DNA from: Desulfobacterales bacterium
Lineage (GTDB): Bacteria; Desulfobacterota; Desulfobacteria; Desulfobacterales; SpSt-501
Length of the DNA: 34,402 nt
Reading direction: 5' to 3'
Assembly (NCBI GenBank): GCA_030834695.1
Contig: JAUQXK010000075.1
Coordinates: 1 to 34,402, forward strand
Positions within the stretch are counted from its first letter, which is position 1. Each line of letters begins with the position of its first letter. Positions 1 through 7,673 of the stretch are shown here, in pieces. Under the pieces are notes generated by a model. It did not search any database and had not been told where the DNA came from. It worked only from the letters and a program-made list of their open reading frames with translations. A program made the position numbers and the translations under genes.

Positions 1-140
1 CGGTCGACATCCCCCTTCGTCCCGTAGGCCACCTGCGCAAGCTTCTCCCCCTTGGCCGGGTTCCACACGTCCCCGAATACCTTCGACTCCGACTCCACCC
101 ACTCCCCATTGATGTAGTTCTTCATCACCGGCAGTGCCAT
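1..140 (-). CDS. mmsA: CoA-acylating methylmalonate-semialdehyde dehydrogenase, N-terminus only (runs off window)
   Basis: Only the first 46 codons are present; the gene continues past base 1. The N-terminus contains a NYINGEWVES segment followed by WNPAKGEKLAQV, the usual beginning of the MmsA branch of the aldehyde dehydrogenase superfamily. The start ATG at 138-140 is preceded by an AGGAGG ribosome binding site about 7 bases upstream. In the family, the enzyme converts malonate or methylmalonate semialdehyde plus CoA to acetyl- or propionyl-CoA with NAD. Those semialdehydes arise from beta-alanine and beta-aminoisobutyrate, the end products of reductive uracil and thymine breakdown, which matches the neighbouring genes. 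The catalytic region is outside the window, so another aldehyde dehydrogenase subfamily is possible. Confidence 0.75.
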   Translation of the reverse strand, partial: MALPVMKNYINGEWVESESKVFGDVWNPAKGEKLAQVAYGTKGDVD

Positions 141-348
141 ATCGATTCCTCCTCTTTGTTGGGTTGAAAGGTTGATGAGCAATGCACGTCACTGGCCCCG
201 GAGATTAGATGAAGCAAAATTGGATGTCAAGAAATTCATGATGATCTTTTAACGAAATCGACAAATTATTTGACATATTACATCGAATTTAGTTATTTTA
301 AAGCGATAATTTTTTGATAATCAGCCAATCATAAGGATAAATATCACT
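141..348. promoter_or_regulatory. Divergent AT-rich promoter region between mmsA-like gene and Lrp-type regulator
   Basis: This 208-base spacer separates divergent genes and is strikingly AT-rich compared with its surroundings, especially 230-345. A TTGACA hexamer lies at 270-275 with AT-rich sequence 17-20 bases downstream, a plausible but unproven sigma70-type promoter for the regulator. Lrp/AsnC proteins commonly bind AT-rich DNA next to their own genes, so autoregulation and control of mmsA is a reasonable inference. No precise operator was identified. Confidence 0.4.
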
Positions 349-837
349 ATGAAGAAAAATAACGGTCGGAACCGACGCAAGAGCATCGACCCGACCGACT
401 GCCGGATGATCGAACTGCTGCAGAAGGACGGACGCATCTCCAACACCGAAATCGCCAAGACGATCGGCATCTCGGAGGCCACCGTGCGCAGCCGCCTGCA
501 GCGGCTCATCAGTGAAGAATACATCCAGATCGTTGCCGTCAGCAATCCCCTCAAGCTGGGATATGAAGTCGTCGGCACGATCCGGATTCATGTCGACATA
601 AAAAAGATGGACAAGATCATCCGTGAACTTAAGAGCATCAAAGCCTTATGGCACATTGTTCAAACCACCAGCGGCACCGGGATCGACACGGAGTTTGTGC
701 TCAAGAGTCTCGACGACTTGAACCGCTTGATTTTCGACCAGATCAACCGCATCGACGGGGTGCTTCGTACCGAGACGACGCTTTTTCTCAATTATATCAA
801 ACGCGAATACGACTGGGGCACGGCGCTGGAATCATAG
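349..837 (+). CDS. Lrp/AsnC family transcriptional regulator
   Basis: This 162-residue protein has the normal length and order for the family. A basic N-terminal tail is followed by a winged helix-turn-helix at about residues 18-65 (DCRMIELLQKDGRIS, then EIAKTIGISEATVRSRLQRL) and a C-terminal RAM-type ligand-binding and oligomerisation domain from about residue 75. The second domain has a recognisable family ending with a phosphoacceptor-like strand near TTLFLNYI. It sits divergently from the mmsA-like gene and 115 bases upstream of the pyrimidine degradation genes, so it is the likely local regulator, sensing a pyrimidine intermediate or an amino acid. The ligand cannot be told from sequence. 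Confidence 0.88.
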   Translation: MKKNNGRNRRKSIDPTDCRMIELLQKDGRISNTEIAKTIGISEATVRSRLQRLISEEYIQIVAVSNPLKLGYEVVGTIRIHVDIKKMDKIIRELKSIKALWHIVQTTSGTGIDTEFVLKSLDDLNRLIFDQINRIDGVLRTETTLFLNYIKREYDWGTALES

Positions 838-952
838 GGATGGAAATTGACTTTGGTTGCGGGAAATCGTAGGGTTGCACCTCCAGTTGTGATTCCGTCG
901 CAAGCGCTTTCCGACCCATCCGGCAACTTCCGCTCGACGAGGAGGCCAAGCC

Positions 953-2305
953 TTGAACCCTGCGAAGTATTTCAAATCGATGCGCACGGGGCTGGACCTG
1001 CCCCAGGCGATCGCCGAGGCCGACCGCTGCCTGCTGTGCCACGATGCGCCCTGCTCCAAGGGCTGCCCGGCGGATACCCGGCCGGCCGAATTCATCCGCA
1101 AGCTGCGCTTCCGCAACGTCACCGGCGCCATCCGCACTATTAAAGAGAACAACATCTTGGGCGGGGCCTGCGGCGAACTGTGCCCGACGCACCGGCTTTG
1201 TGAAAAGGCATGCAGCGCCCGATTCACCTCACTCGCGCGTCCGGAGGGCGCCGACCGCCCCGTCCCGATCGGCAGGATCCAGCGCTTCCTGGTCGAGCAT
1301 TCCTGGCAGATTGGCTTCAAGCCTCTTCAGAGAAGCATTGCGCGCAGCGAGCCGATCGCTGTAGTGGGCGCCGGCCCGGCCGGGCTGAGCTGCGCGGCCG
1401 AGCTTGCCAAGAACGGCTACCCGGTCACCGTCTTCGAGTCCCGACCCGAGCCCGGCGGTGTGCTGCGCTACGGGGTCGTCTCCTACCGTTTCAGCCTGGA
1501 TTTTCTGAGAAACGAACTCAAGGACATTGAAGATCTCGGGGTCGAGTTCAAATGCAACCATCCCATTGAGGGGCCGGCCGAGGCGGAACGCCTTCTCAAA
1601 AATGGCTTCCGCGCCGTTTTTCTGGCCCCCGGTCTCTGGGCCGCGGAGGCGCTTGCCCCCCAGGCCCCGCCGATCAATGGCGTCCACTCTTCGGTAGACT
1701 ATCTGTCAGCGCTGCGGGACGGCCGCTTCCGCGAGACGGCCGATCGGATCGCGGGCAAAACCGTAGCCGTCATCGGCGGCGGGTCGGTGGCCATGGATTG
1801 TGTGGAGTCGGCCGCAAAGCTCGGCGCCGGGGATGTCTACCTCATCTATCGGCGTTCCTATGCCCAGATGCCGGCCGAGCCGGATGAGCGCATCGAGGCT
1901 CAGGAGGCCGGCGTGCACTTTCTGCTGCTCAATCAGCCGATAGACTATGTGATCGGCCGCGGCCGGCGCCTCAAAGGACTGAAGCTCGTGCGCACCTGCC
2001 TGGGTGCGCCAGACGCCTCCGGACGCCGCAGCCCCAAACCGGTCAAGGGTTCCGAGTGGGTGTTGGCCTGCGACGTGGCGATCGAGGCCATCGGGAACCG
2101 GCCGGCGCCCGACTCGCCGAACTGGTATCCGCGCGTCAAGCTGGCCGGCAATAATCTCATTCAGGCCAACCCCAGGACCGGCCGGACGTCGGTCCGGGGT
2201 ATCTTTGCCGGCGGCGACATCGTCCGCGGACCGGCGTTGGTGGTGCAGGCGGTTGCTGACGGCAAAGCAGCCGCCCGGGCCATTCGCCGATATTTGCATG
2301 GATAG
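953..2305 (+). CDS. preT: NAD(P)-dependent dihydropyrimidine dehydrogenase, PreT (FAD/NAD) subunit
   Basis: The 450-residue protein has the architecture of the small-subunit glutamate-synthase-like oxidoreductases. N-terminal cysteines for Fe-S clusters are at about residues 26, 29, 34 and 38 (CLLCHDAPCSKGC), with further cysteines in GGACGELCP and CEKAC. An FAD-binding GAGPAG follows near 138-143, an NAD-binding GGGSVAMD near 275, and a C-terminal FAGGDIVRGP flavin motif. In the family it passes electrons from NADH to PreA for reversible reduction of uracil and thymine. The start is TTG, chosen because a GAGGAGG site lies about 8 bases upstream and no ATG fits as well. PreA follows after 11 bases, and the gene order preT-preA-dihydropyrimidinase makes the assignment firm. 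Confidence 0.9.
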   Translation: MNPAKYFKSMRTGLDLPQAIAEADRCLLCHDAPCSKGCPADTRPAEFIRKLRFRNVTGAIRTIKENNILGGACGELCPTHRLCEKACSARFTSLARPEGADRPVPIGRIQRFLVEHSWQIGFKPLQRSIARSEPIAVVGAGPAGLSCAAELAKNGYPVTVFESRPEPGGVLRYGVVSYRFSLDFLRNELKDIEDLGVEFKCNHPIEGPAEAERLLKNGFRAVFLAPGLWAAEALAPQAPPINGVHSSVDYLSALRDGRFRETADRIAGKTVAVIGGGSVAMDCVESAAKLGAGDVYLIYRRSYAQMPAEPDERIEAQEAGVHFLLLNQPIDYVIGRGRRLKGLKLVRTCLGAPDASGRRSPKPVKGSEWVLACDVAIEAIGNRPAPDSPNWYPRVKLAGNNLIQANPRTGRTSVRGIFAGGDIVRGPALVVQAVADGKAAARAIRRYLHG

Positions 2306-2316
2306 GAGGGACGCGC

Positions 2317-3627
2317 GTGGCGACGAACATCGATCTATCCGTTGATTTCTGTGGTTTGCGTTTCAATAACCCGTTTCTGTTGTCCTCCTCACCGGTTTCC
2401 AACAGCGCCGAGATGGTGGAGCGGGCCTTTCAGGCCGGCTGGAGCGGGGTGGTGTTCAAGACCTTGAACTCCGACCGGCTGCCGATCACCCATCCATCCC
2501 CGCGCATGCATTACGTGAATTACGGCGGCAGGCCGGCCATGGCCTACCAGAACGTCGAGCAGATCTCGGACCGGCCCCTGCGGCACAACCTGCTGGAGTT
2601 TCTTTACCTCAAGAAGCACTATCCGGCTTACCCGATCGTCGCCAGCATCATGGGCTTTTTCGAAGACGAGTGGGTGTATCTGGCCAAGGCCTGTGAGGAC
2701 AACGGCGTGGATATGCTGGAGCTCAATTTTTCCTGCCCCCACATGTGCATCGAGGGCTCGGGACACAAGGTCGGCCAGGCCTTCCACCTGCTCGAACGCT
2801 TCACGGCGGCGGTCAAGCGGGCGGTCTCCATCCCGGTGATGGCCAAGATGACCCCCAACATCACCGACATGACCGAGCCGGCGCTGTATGCCAAGAAGGG
2901 CGGGGCCGATGCCATTTCGGCCATCAATACCGTGCGGGGCATCTCCGAAATCGGCCGGGAGGACTGGGTGCCGAGACCCAATGTATTCGGCGTGGGCGCC
3001 ATCAGCGGCACCTCCGGTCCGGCCGTGAAGCCGATCGGCCTCAATTTCATCGCCAGCATGGCGAAGTGCCGGGAACTGGATCTGCCGCTGTCCGGAATGG
3101 GCGGAATCGAGACCTGGGTCGACGCCCTCGAATACCTGCTGGTAGGGGCGACCACGCTTCAGGTGACGTCTGGCATCATGCACTACGGCTATCGCATCGT
3201 CGAAGACCTGGTCGAGGGCCTTTCCGATTACATGGCGAGCAAGGGGATCGGCCGGGTTTCCGAGTTGATCGGCCGGGCCCTGCCGCATCTTCAGGAAACC
3301 GACCATTTCGACCTCAGCCGCCAGGGGATCGTCCAGTACAACCTGGATCGCTGCATCGGCTGCGGCCAATGCCATGTCGTCTGCTCCGACGCGGCCGGTC
3401 AGGCGGTCGAATGGGATCCCCGAAAGCGCCGGCCCCGGCTGATCGAGGACAAATGCCTGAGCTGCATGCTGTGCCAGGCCGTCTGCCCCGTGCCGGGGCT
3501 GATTGCCTACAGGGAAATGCCGTCCGGCTGGAAGCGCCGCGAAACCGCTGTCAAAGACGAAAGTCATGAACCCGAACTGAAACACGAGTCGTTTACAAAG
3601 GAGGGCCCGCATGAGTGTGTTGCTTAA
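2317..3627 (+). CDS. preA: NAD-dependent dihydropyrimidine dehydrogenase, PreA (FMN, 4Fe-4S) subunit
   Basis: The 436-residue protein is a dihydroorotate-dehydrogenase-type FMN barrel fused to a C-terminal ferredoxin domain. The barrel shows the substrate-site segment LELNFSCPHM near residue 138 and a KMTPNITDM strand. The ferredoxin part has CIGCGQCHVVC near 345 and CLSCMLCQAVCP near 379, which is eight cysteines for two 4Fe-4S clusters. The start is GTG, preceded by AGGAGG. It would catalyse 5,6-reduction of uracil or thymine together with PreT. It ends inside the next gene: the dihydropyrimidinase start lies 17 bases before the PreA stop, which suggests translational coupling. The last 35 or so residues are a charged tail and look unconserved. 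Confidence 0.92.
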   Translation: MATNIDLSVDFCGLRFNNPFLLSSSPVSNSAEMVERAFQAGWSGVVFKTLNSDRLPITHPSPRMHYVNYGGRPAMAYQNVEQISDRPLRHNLLEFLYLKKHYPAYPIVASIMGFFEDEWVYLAKACEDNGVDMLELNFSCPHMCIEGSGHKVGQAFHLLERFTAAVKRAVSIPVMAKMTPNITDMTEPALYAKKGGADAISAINTVRGISEIGREDWVPRPNVFGVGAISGTSGPAVKPIGLNFIASMAKCRELDLPLSGMGGIETWVDALEYLLVGATTLQVTSGIMHYGYRIVEDLVEGLSDYMASKGIGRVSELIGRALPHLQETDHFDLSRQGIVQYNLDRCIGCGQCHVVCSDAAGQAVEWDPRKRRPRLIEDKCLSCMLCQAVCPVPGLIAYREMPSGWKRRETAVKDESHEPELKHESFTKEGPHECVA

Positions 3628-4999
3628 GAACGGAACCGTCGTCACCACCACCGGCCGGTACACGGCCGATGTCTATATCGAAGGCGAGAAAATAAAAGCC
3701 ATCGGGACCCAACTGGACCAACGGGCGAACGAAGTTCTCAACTGCAGAGGCAAGTATATTCTGCCCGGGGTGATCGATCCCCACACCCATCTGGCCATGC
3801 CGTTCATGGGCACCTATTCCCAGGACGACTTTGAAACCGGCACCGTCGCGGCCGCCTGCGGCGGGGTGACCTGCCTGATCGACTTCGATCTGCAGATGAA
3901 GGGCGAGTCCATGGCCGAAGCCATCGAACGCCAGAAGGGGATCGCGGGCAAGGCCTGCATCGATTACGCCTTCCACCTGGCGGTGATGGATCCGCGGCCG
4001 GAGGTGATCGCCGAGGTGAAACAGGCTTGCCGGGACTACGGCACGCCGAGCTTCAAGATCTTCATGGTCTACGATTTCCGGGTGGACGACGGGACCATGA
4101 TCCGGCTGCTCGAGGAAACCAAGAAATACGGCGGCCTGGTCCAGGTGCACGCCGAGAATTTCTACATCATCCAGCACATGAACGCGGCCCTGGCCGCAGA
4201 AAAGAAACTGGCGCCCTATTACCACGCCGTCAGCCGGCCGAACATCGCCGAAGAGGAAGCCGTCTATCGCGCTTCCAAAATGGTCGAATTGACCGGATCG
4301 CGCATCTACATCGTGCACCTCTCGTCCAAGGAGGGGCTGGGGATCGTCAAGCAGGCCCGCGACCGCGGGGTCCAGGTCTATGCCGAGACCTGCCCGCAGT
4401 ACCTGGTGCTGGACGATACGCGCTACAAGGATCCCAAATGGGGTGGCGCCAAGTATGTCATGAGCCCTCCCCTGCGCACTCCGGAGAGCAACGCCGCGTT
4501 GTGGGATGGTCTGCGTTCCGGCGCTCTCCAGGTGGTGGCGACCGACCACTGCCCCTTCGACTTCAGGGGCAAGAAGGACATGTTCGGAAAGGACGACTAC
4601 AAGAAGATCCCCAACGGCGCCCCCGGAATCGAAACCCTGCTCATGGTCCTGCACTCCGAAGGGGTGGCCAAAGGCCGCATCAGCCTGGAGCGCATGGTGG
4701 ACGTGCTGTCCACCGGGACCGCGCGAATGTTCGGGCTCAAGGACAAGGGCGAGATCGCAGTCGGAAAAGACGCCGACGTCATCGTCTTTGATCCGAAGCA
4801 GAAGTTCACCATCACCCAAAAGAAGCTTCACATGAACGTGGACTACACGCCGTACGAGGGCATGACCGTGACCGGCATGCCGGCAGCGGTCTACACCCGC
4901 GGCCGCAAGACCGCGGAGTGGAAAAAAGACCGCATGCAGTTCGTCGGCGCCCTGGGGCACGGCCGCTTCGTCAAACGGGAGCCGTTTCAGGGGTTTTAA
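3611..4999 (+). CDS. hydA: Dihydropyrimidinase (D-hydantoinase)
   Basis: This 462-residue amidohydrolase shows the full metal set of the family: HxH in DPHTHLAMPF near residue 58, the carbamylated lysine in SFKIFMVYDF near 148, histidines in VHAEN near 180 and VHLSS near 235, and the aspartate in ATDHCPFD near 310. It hydrolyses 5,6-dihydrouracil or dihydrothymine to the N-carbamoyl-beta-amino acid. An AGGAGGG site precedes the ATG at 3611. It overlaps the end of preA by 17 bases and is the last gene of the preT-preA-hydA operon. Its stop overlaps by 3 bases the stop of the convergent methyltransferase-like gene, leaving no room for a terminator between them. Confidence 0.93.
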   Translation: MSVLLKNGTVVTTTGRYTADVYIEGEKIKAIGTQLDQRANEVLNCRGKYILPGVIDPHTHLAMPFMGTYSQDDFETGTVAAACGGVTCLIDFDLQMKGESMAEAIERQKGIAGKACIDYAFHLAVMDPRPEVIAEVKQACRDYGTPSFKIFMVYDFRVDDGTMIRLLEETKKYGGLVQVHAENFYIIQHMNAALAAEKKLAPYYHAVSRPNIAEEEAVYRASKMVELTGSRIYIVHLSSKEGLGIVKQARDRGVQVYAETCPQYLVLDDTRYKDPKWGGAKYVMSPPLRTPESNAALWDGLRSGALQVVATDHCPFDFRGKKDMFGKDDYKKIPNGAPGIETLLMVLHSEGVAKGRISLERMVDVLSTGTARMFGLKDKGEIAVGKDADVIVFDPKQKFTITQKKLHMNVDYTPYEGMTVTGMPAAVYTRGRKTAEWKKDRMQFVGALGHGRFVKREPFQGF

Positions 5000-5619
5000 A
5001 ACCTCGGTGCGCCTTCCTTGCGTATCTGCGTATTCAGGAAGCCATAAGGCAGCAGGAACGGCACCTGTTTTTGATACGAACGGTATTTATCACCGAACAG
5101 GGCGATCATGCGCTGTTCTTCCTGGCGAGCCATGAGGACGACATAACCGCTGAGGATCACATTGTAGAAGACGGTTAGCAGGTGTGGTTTGCTCAGGATC
5201 AGACCCCAGCTGGCGATCAACCAGGCGCAGTACATGGGGTGCCGGCAGGCGGCGAAGGCGCCGGTGAAAACGAACACTTTAGGGGAGTCCTGGAAACCGA
5301 AAAACTGGGGCAATCGCCCGGCGCTGGCCACCTGACCGAGGGCCTTCCCCGCGATCCAGAAGGCGAACAGGGCCGGCAGGATGGCAGGGATCCCCGTTGC
5401 CGGAGGAAAAAGGATCCGCGTGCTGCCGGCCCAATTTAAGAGGACCGCGACCGAGGCCAGGAGCAGGCCGAATGAGGCCACCGCGCGGAGGCCGGTGTAG
5501 GTTCGGGCGCTGATCTTCGCCCGTTCGCACCAGGCTTCCTGCACGGCCGGCCGCGCGCTTAGGCCGTGGAAGGCTCCGAAGCCCACCAGCACCAGAAAAA
5601 CCCATAGATAAGCAGCCAT
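4996..5619 (-). CDS. Membrane methyltransferase-fold protein (isoprenylcysteine carboxyl methyltransferase/PEMT-like)
   Basis: The 207-residue protein has about five hydrophobic segments. The C-terminal signature of the ICMT/PEMT/NnrU-type superfamily is present: CRHPMYCAWLIASWG around residues 123-137, and EEQRMIALFGDKYRSYQKQVP around residues 167-187. In this superfamily these motifs bind S-adenosylmethionine and lie at the membrane surface. The substrate is unknown; bacterial members act on lipids, isoprenoids or quinone-like molecules, and many are uncharacterised. It lies 123 bases downstream of the NCS1 transporter on the same strand, with a strong hairpin between them, so it may be only partly co-expressed. 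No strong ribosome binding site is visible. Confidence 0.72.
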   Translation of the reverse strand: MAAYLWVFLVLVGFGAFHGLSARPAVQEAWCERAKISARTYTGLRAVASFGLLLASVAVLLNWAGSTRILFPPATGIPAILPALFAFWIAGKALGQVASAGRLPQFFGFQDSPKVFVFTGAFAACRHPMYCAWLIASWGLILSKPHLLTVFYNVILSGYVVLMARQEEQRMIALFGDKYRSYQKQVPFLLPYGFLNTQIRKEGAPRF

Positions 5620-5667
5620 TTGAGCTGAGCCCCAGGTGCCCTGCGTTTGCGGCGGATGCCTGAAACG

Positions 5668-5709
5668 GATTTCCCGGGAATGGGAGCGTTCGCCGCTTCC
5701 CGGGAAATC
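5668..5709. repeat. 13-bp perfect inverted repeat in the NCS1-methyltransferase spacer
   Basis: GATTTCCCGGGAA (5668-5680) is repeated as its exact reverse complement at 5697-5709, with a 16-base loop that itself contains a short GCG/CGC stem around TTCG. It lies 34 bases after the transporter stop on the minus strand. There is no T-run on either side, so it is more likely an mRNA stabilising or attenuating hairpin, or a REP-like element, than a classical intrinsic terminator. Confidence 0.6.
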
Positions 5710-5742
5710 GATGATGTGGCAGCCTGACCGACGGTTGGCCGG

Positions 5743-7383
5743 TTAGTTCGGAACCGCCGGGTGATGGCTTCCGTACCAGGTGCTGTAGAGGACCTGGTAG
5801 GCGACATAGGCGATGATGGCGCCGGTAAACCAGGTCCACTGCGAGAGCGCATCGCTGACCATGGACAACACCAGTGAGCCCACCACTCCGGAGAAGAGAG
5901 CCAGCACGCCGGCGAAGTTGACGCCCTTGATTTTGCTCACATAGAAGTAGATCCCGGCCAGCAGTCCTAATACCAGCACCAGTGTCGTCAGCGTAGAGGG
6001 CCAGCCTTCGCCCAGAATGGCGTTCTTGGACCACAGGAAGATGGTGCAGGCGGCTAAAAACAGGCCGTAGGCGACCGCCAGCCAGTTCACCTTATCGGTG
6101 GTGAAGTTGTAGTAGCCTTCTCTGCGATAAATGTCATGCAGCTTGAGGGTTTGCTTGCGCACCACCCAGTAGTCGCAGATGATTACCCCGGCAATTCCTC
6201 CCGTGAAGGCGCCGTATCCGAGAAGCCAGGTCCAAATGTAGGCCTTGGGATCGGCCAGAAACTTCCAGGGCTGCATCAGGATGCCGATCAGGCCGATCAG
6301 GATGGTGGTGCGCTCCCAGTTGAGCACCTTGGGAGCCAGGTTCATGAAGTCGTTGATGGGCGATACCATGTTGGCGGTGATATTGGTGGTCAACGTCGCC
6401 AAAATAACGAAGACCAGGCCGACGAAAATAAAGAAGGGGGTGCCGGTCTTGATCATCAACTTGACCGGGTCCCAGATCGCCTCGCCGAAAATGACCACCG
6501 TCGCCGAGGTCACGGCAACGCCGATGAAGGAGTAGGCCGTCATGGTGGGCGGCAGACCTATAGACTGGCCCAGATACTGCACCTTCTGGTTCTTGGCGAA
6601 GCGGGTCAGGTCCGGGATGTTGATGGCCAGCGTCGACCAGTAGGCCACCATGGCGGTCAGAAACGCCGGCCATTTGGACCAGGGGGCGATACGCTGCTGA
6701 TCGAAGATCGGGCCCCAGCCGCCGGCCTTGGTGACCGCCCACCACAGCAGCCCGACGCCGATCGCGATCAGGATCGGCGAGGACAGGTCGTTCAGCCAGC
6801 GGATGCCCGGAGAGGCCTTGTGGGGCGGGGAGACGTAGCAGATCGCCACCGTCACCAGCCAGGACATGGCAAAGGACAGCACCGTGTGGGCCGGCAGTTC
6901 GAAGAAAGGCACGACCCCCTTTATTTCACCATAGCCGGGGAACAGCGCCACCAGGATGCCGTCGATGGCGAAGGCCATGATCATGGTTTGGATGCCGAAC
7001 CAGCCGCAGGCGATAATGCCGCGCAAAAGCGCCGGGATGTTGGCTCCGAACAAGCCGAAGCTCGATCGCAGGAAGACCGGAAATGGGATACCGTACTTGG
7101 TGCCGGCGAAGGAGTCCAGAATCATGGGGAGCAAAACGATGAGGTTGCCCAAGAAAATGGTGAAAACCGTGGTCAGCCAGTCGAAACCGGCCGAGATCAT
7201 GCTGGCGCCGAGCATCCAGGTGGGCACGCATACGCTCATCCCCACCCACATGGAGAAATACTCATAGTAACCCCAGGTGCGCTTCTCCAGCTTTACCGGG
7301 GCGAGGTCCCTATTATAGAATTGGCTACGGGGGAGTTCTTCCGTCAATTCGAACATCCCATTCACTTCACGAACAATTCCCAT
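5743..7383 (-). CDS. NCS1 family nucleobase:cation symporter
   Basis: The 546-residue protein has roughly twelve hydrophobic segments and the NCS1 hallmarks: an N-terminal region ending in YYEYFSMWVGM, then LGNLIVLLPMILDSFAGTKYGIPFPVFLRSSFG, and GIIACGWFGIQTM, which in the family contributes the conserved Trp that stacks on the substrate. Family members import uracil, cytosine, allantoin or hydantoins with H+ or Na+. The location between dihydropyrimidinase and a carbamoylase-type amidase points to uracil, dihydrouracil or hydantoin uptake. A good AAGGAG site lies 9 bases before the ATG at 7383. The C-terminus continues past the core with three or so extra hydrophobic segments, longer than Mhp1-type transporters. 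Confidence 0.9.
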   Translation of the reverse strand: MGIVREVNGMFELTEELPRSQFYNRDLAPVKLEKRTWGYYEYFSMWVGMSVCVPTWMLGASMISAGFDWLTTVFTIFLGNLIVLLPMILDSFAGTKYGIPFPVFLRSSFGLFGANIPALLRGIIACGWFGIQTMIMAFAIDGILVALFPGYGEIKGVVPFFELPAHTVLSFAMSWLVTVAICYVSPPHKASPGIRWLNDLSSPILIAIGVGLLWWAVTKAGGWGPIFDQQRIAPWSKWPAFLTAMVAYWSTLAINIPDLTRFAKNQKVQYLGQSIGLPPTMTAYSFIGVAVTSATVVIFGEAIWDPVKLMIKTGTPFFIFVGLVFVILATLTTNITANMVSPINDFMNLAPKVLNWERTTILIGLIGILMQPWKFLADPKAYIWTWLLGYGAFTGGIAGVIICDYWVVRKQTLKLHDIYRREGYYNFTTDKVNWLAVAYGLFLAACTIFLWSKNAILGEGWPSTLTTLVLVLGLLAGIYFYVSKIKGVNFAGVLALFSGVVGSLVLSMVSDALSQWTWFTGAIIAYVAYQVLYSTWYGSHHPAVPN

Positions 7384-7673
7384 TTGTTGTGCTCCTTTTC
7401 AGTGGGCAGGCCCCGCTGCCCCGTTGGATGGTCAACTGCACTCCCCCCCTGAAAACGTGCTGCGTCCGCCTTGAAAAACCCCCAAAAGATTTACGGAAAG
7501 GTTGGCGCCGAGGTCATCGTTCTGAGATGCATGACCGCTATAACAGATGGCTTGGCAGTGTTCGCCGACAAGGCGGAGAACACCGAAGGAACGGTTGAGT
7601 CGCTTATCAAAAGCCGATCCGAGTTGTCAAGAATGAAACTCCCCGCGCTTTAGCGCGGGGAGTTTCATGTACG
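7384..7673. other. Intergenic region between amidase and NCS1 transporter
   Basis: A 290-base gap between two minus-strand genes. It holds the transporter ribosome binding site near 7393-7398 and a perfect hairpin at 7633-7668 (listed separately). A TTG-initiated plus-strand open frame (7471-7653) runs through it but ends inside the hairpin, has no convincing ribosome binding site and resembles nothing I recognise, so I do not call it a gene. Confidence 0.5.
7633..7668 (-). terminator. Perfect 16-bp hairpin after the amidase gene
   Basis: ATGAAACTCCCCGCGC (7633-7648), loop TTTA, and the exact reverse complement at 7653-7668 form a very stable hairpin that begins 5 bases after the amidase stop. 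Only a weak T-rich stretch (TTTCATTCTTG) follows on the minus strand, so intrinsic termination is plausible but not ideal. Hairpins of this shape (CCCCGCGC, short loop, GCGCGGGG) are also found at the ends of IS200/IS605-type elements, so it could be a relic of one. Confidence 0.55.

Noticed and set aside
7471-7653. 60-codon plus-strand frame between the amidase and transporter genes
   Set aside because: TTG start without a good ribosome site, ends inside a palindrome, no similarity recognised. It may be a relic but cannot be supported.
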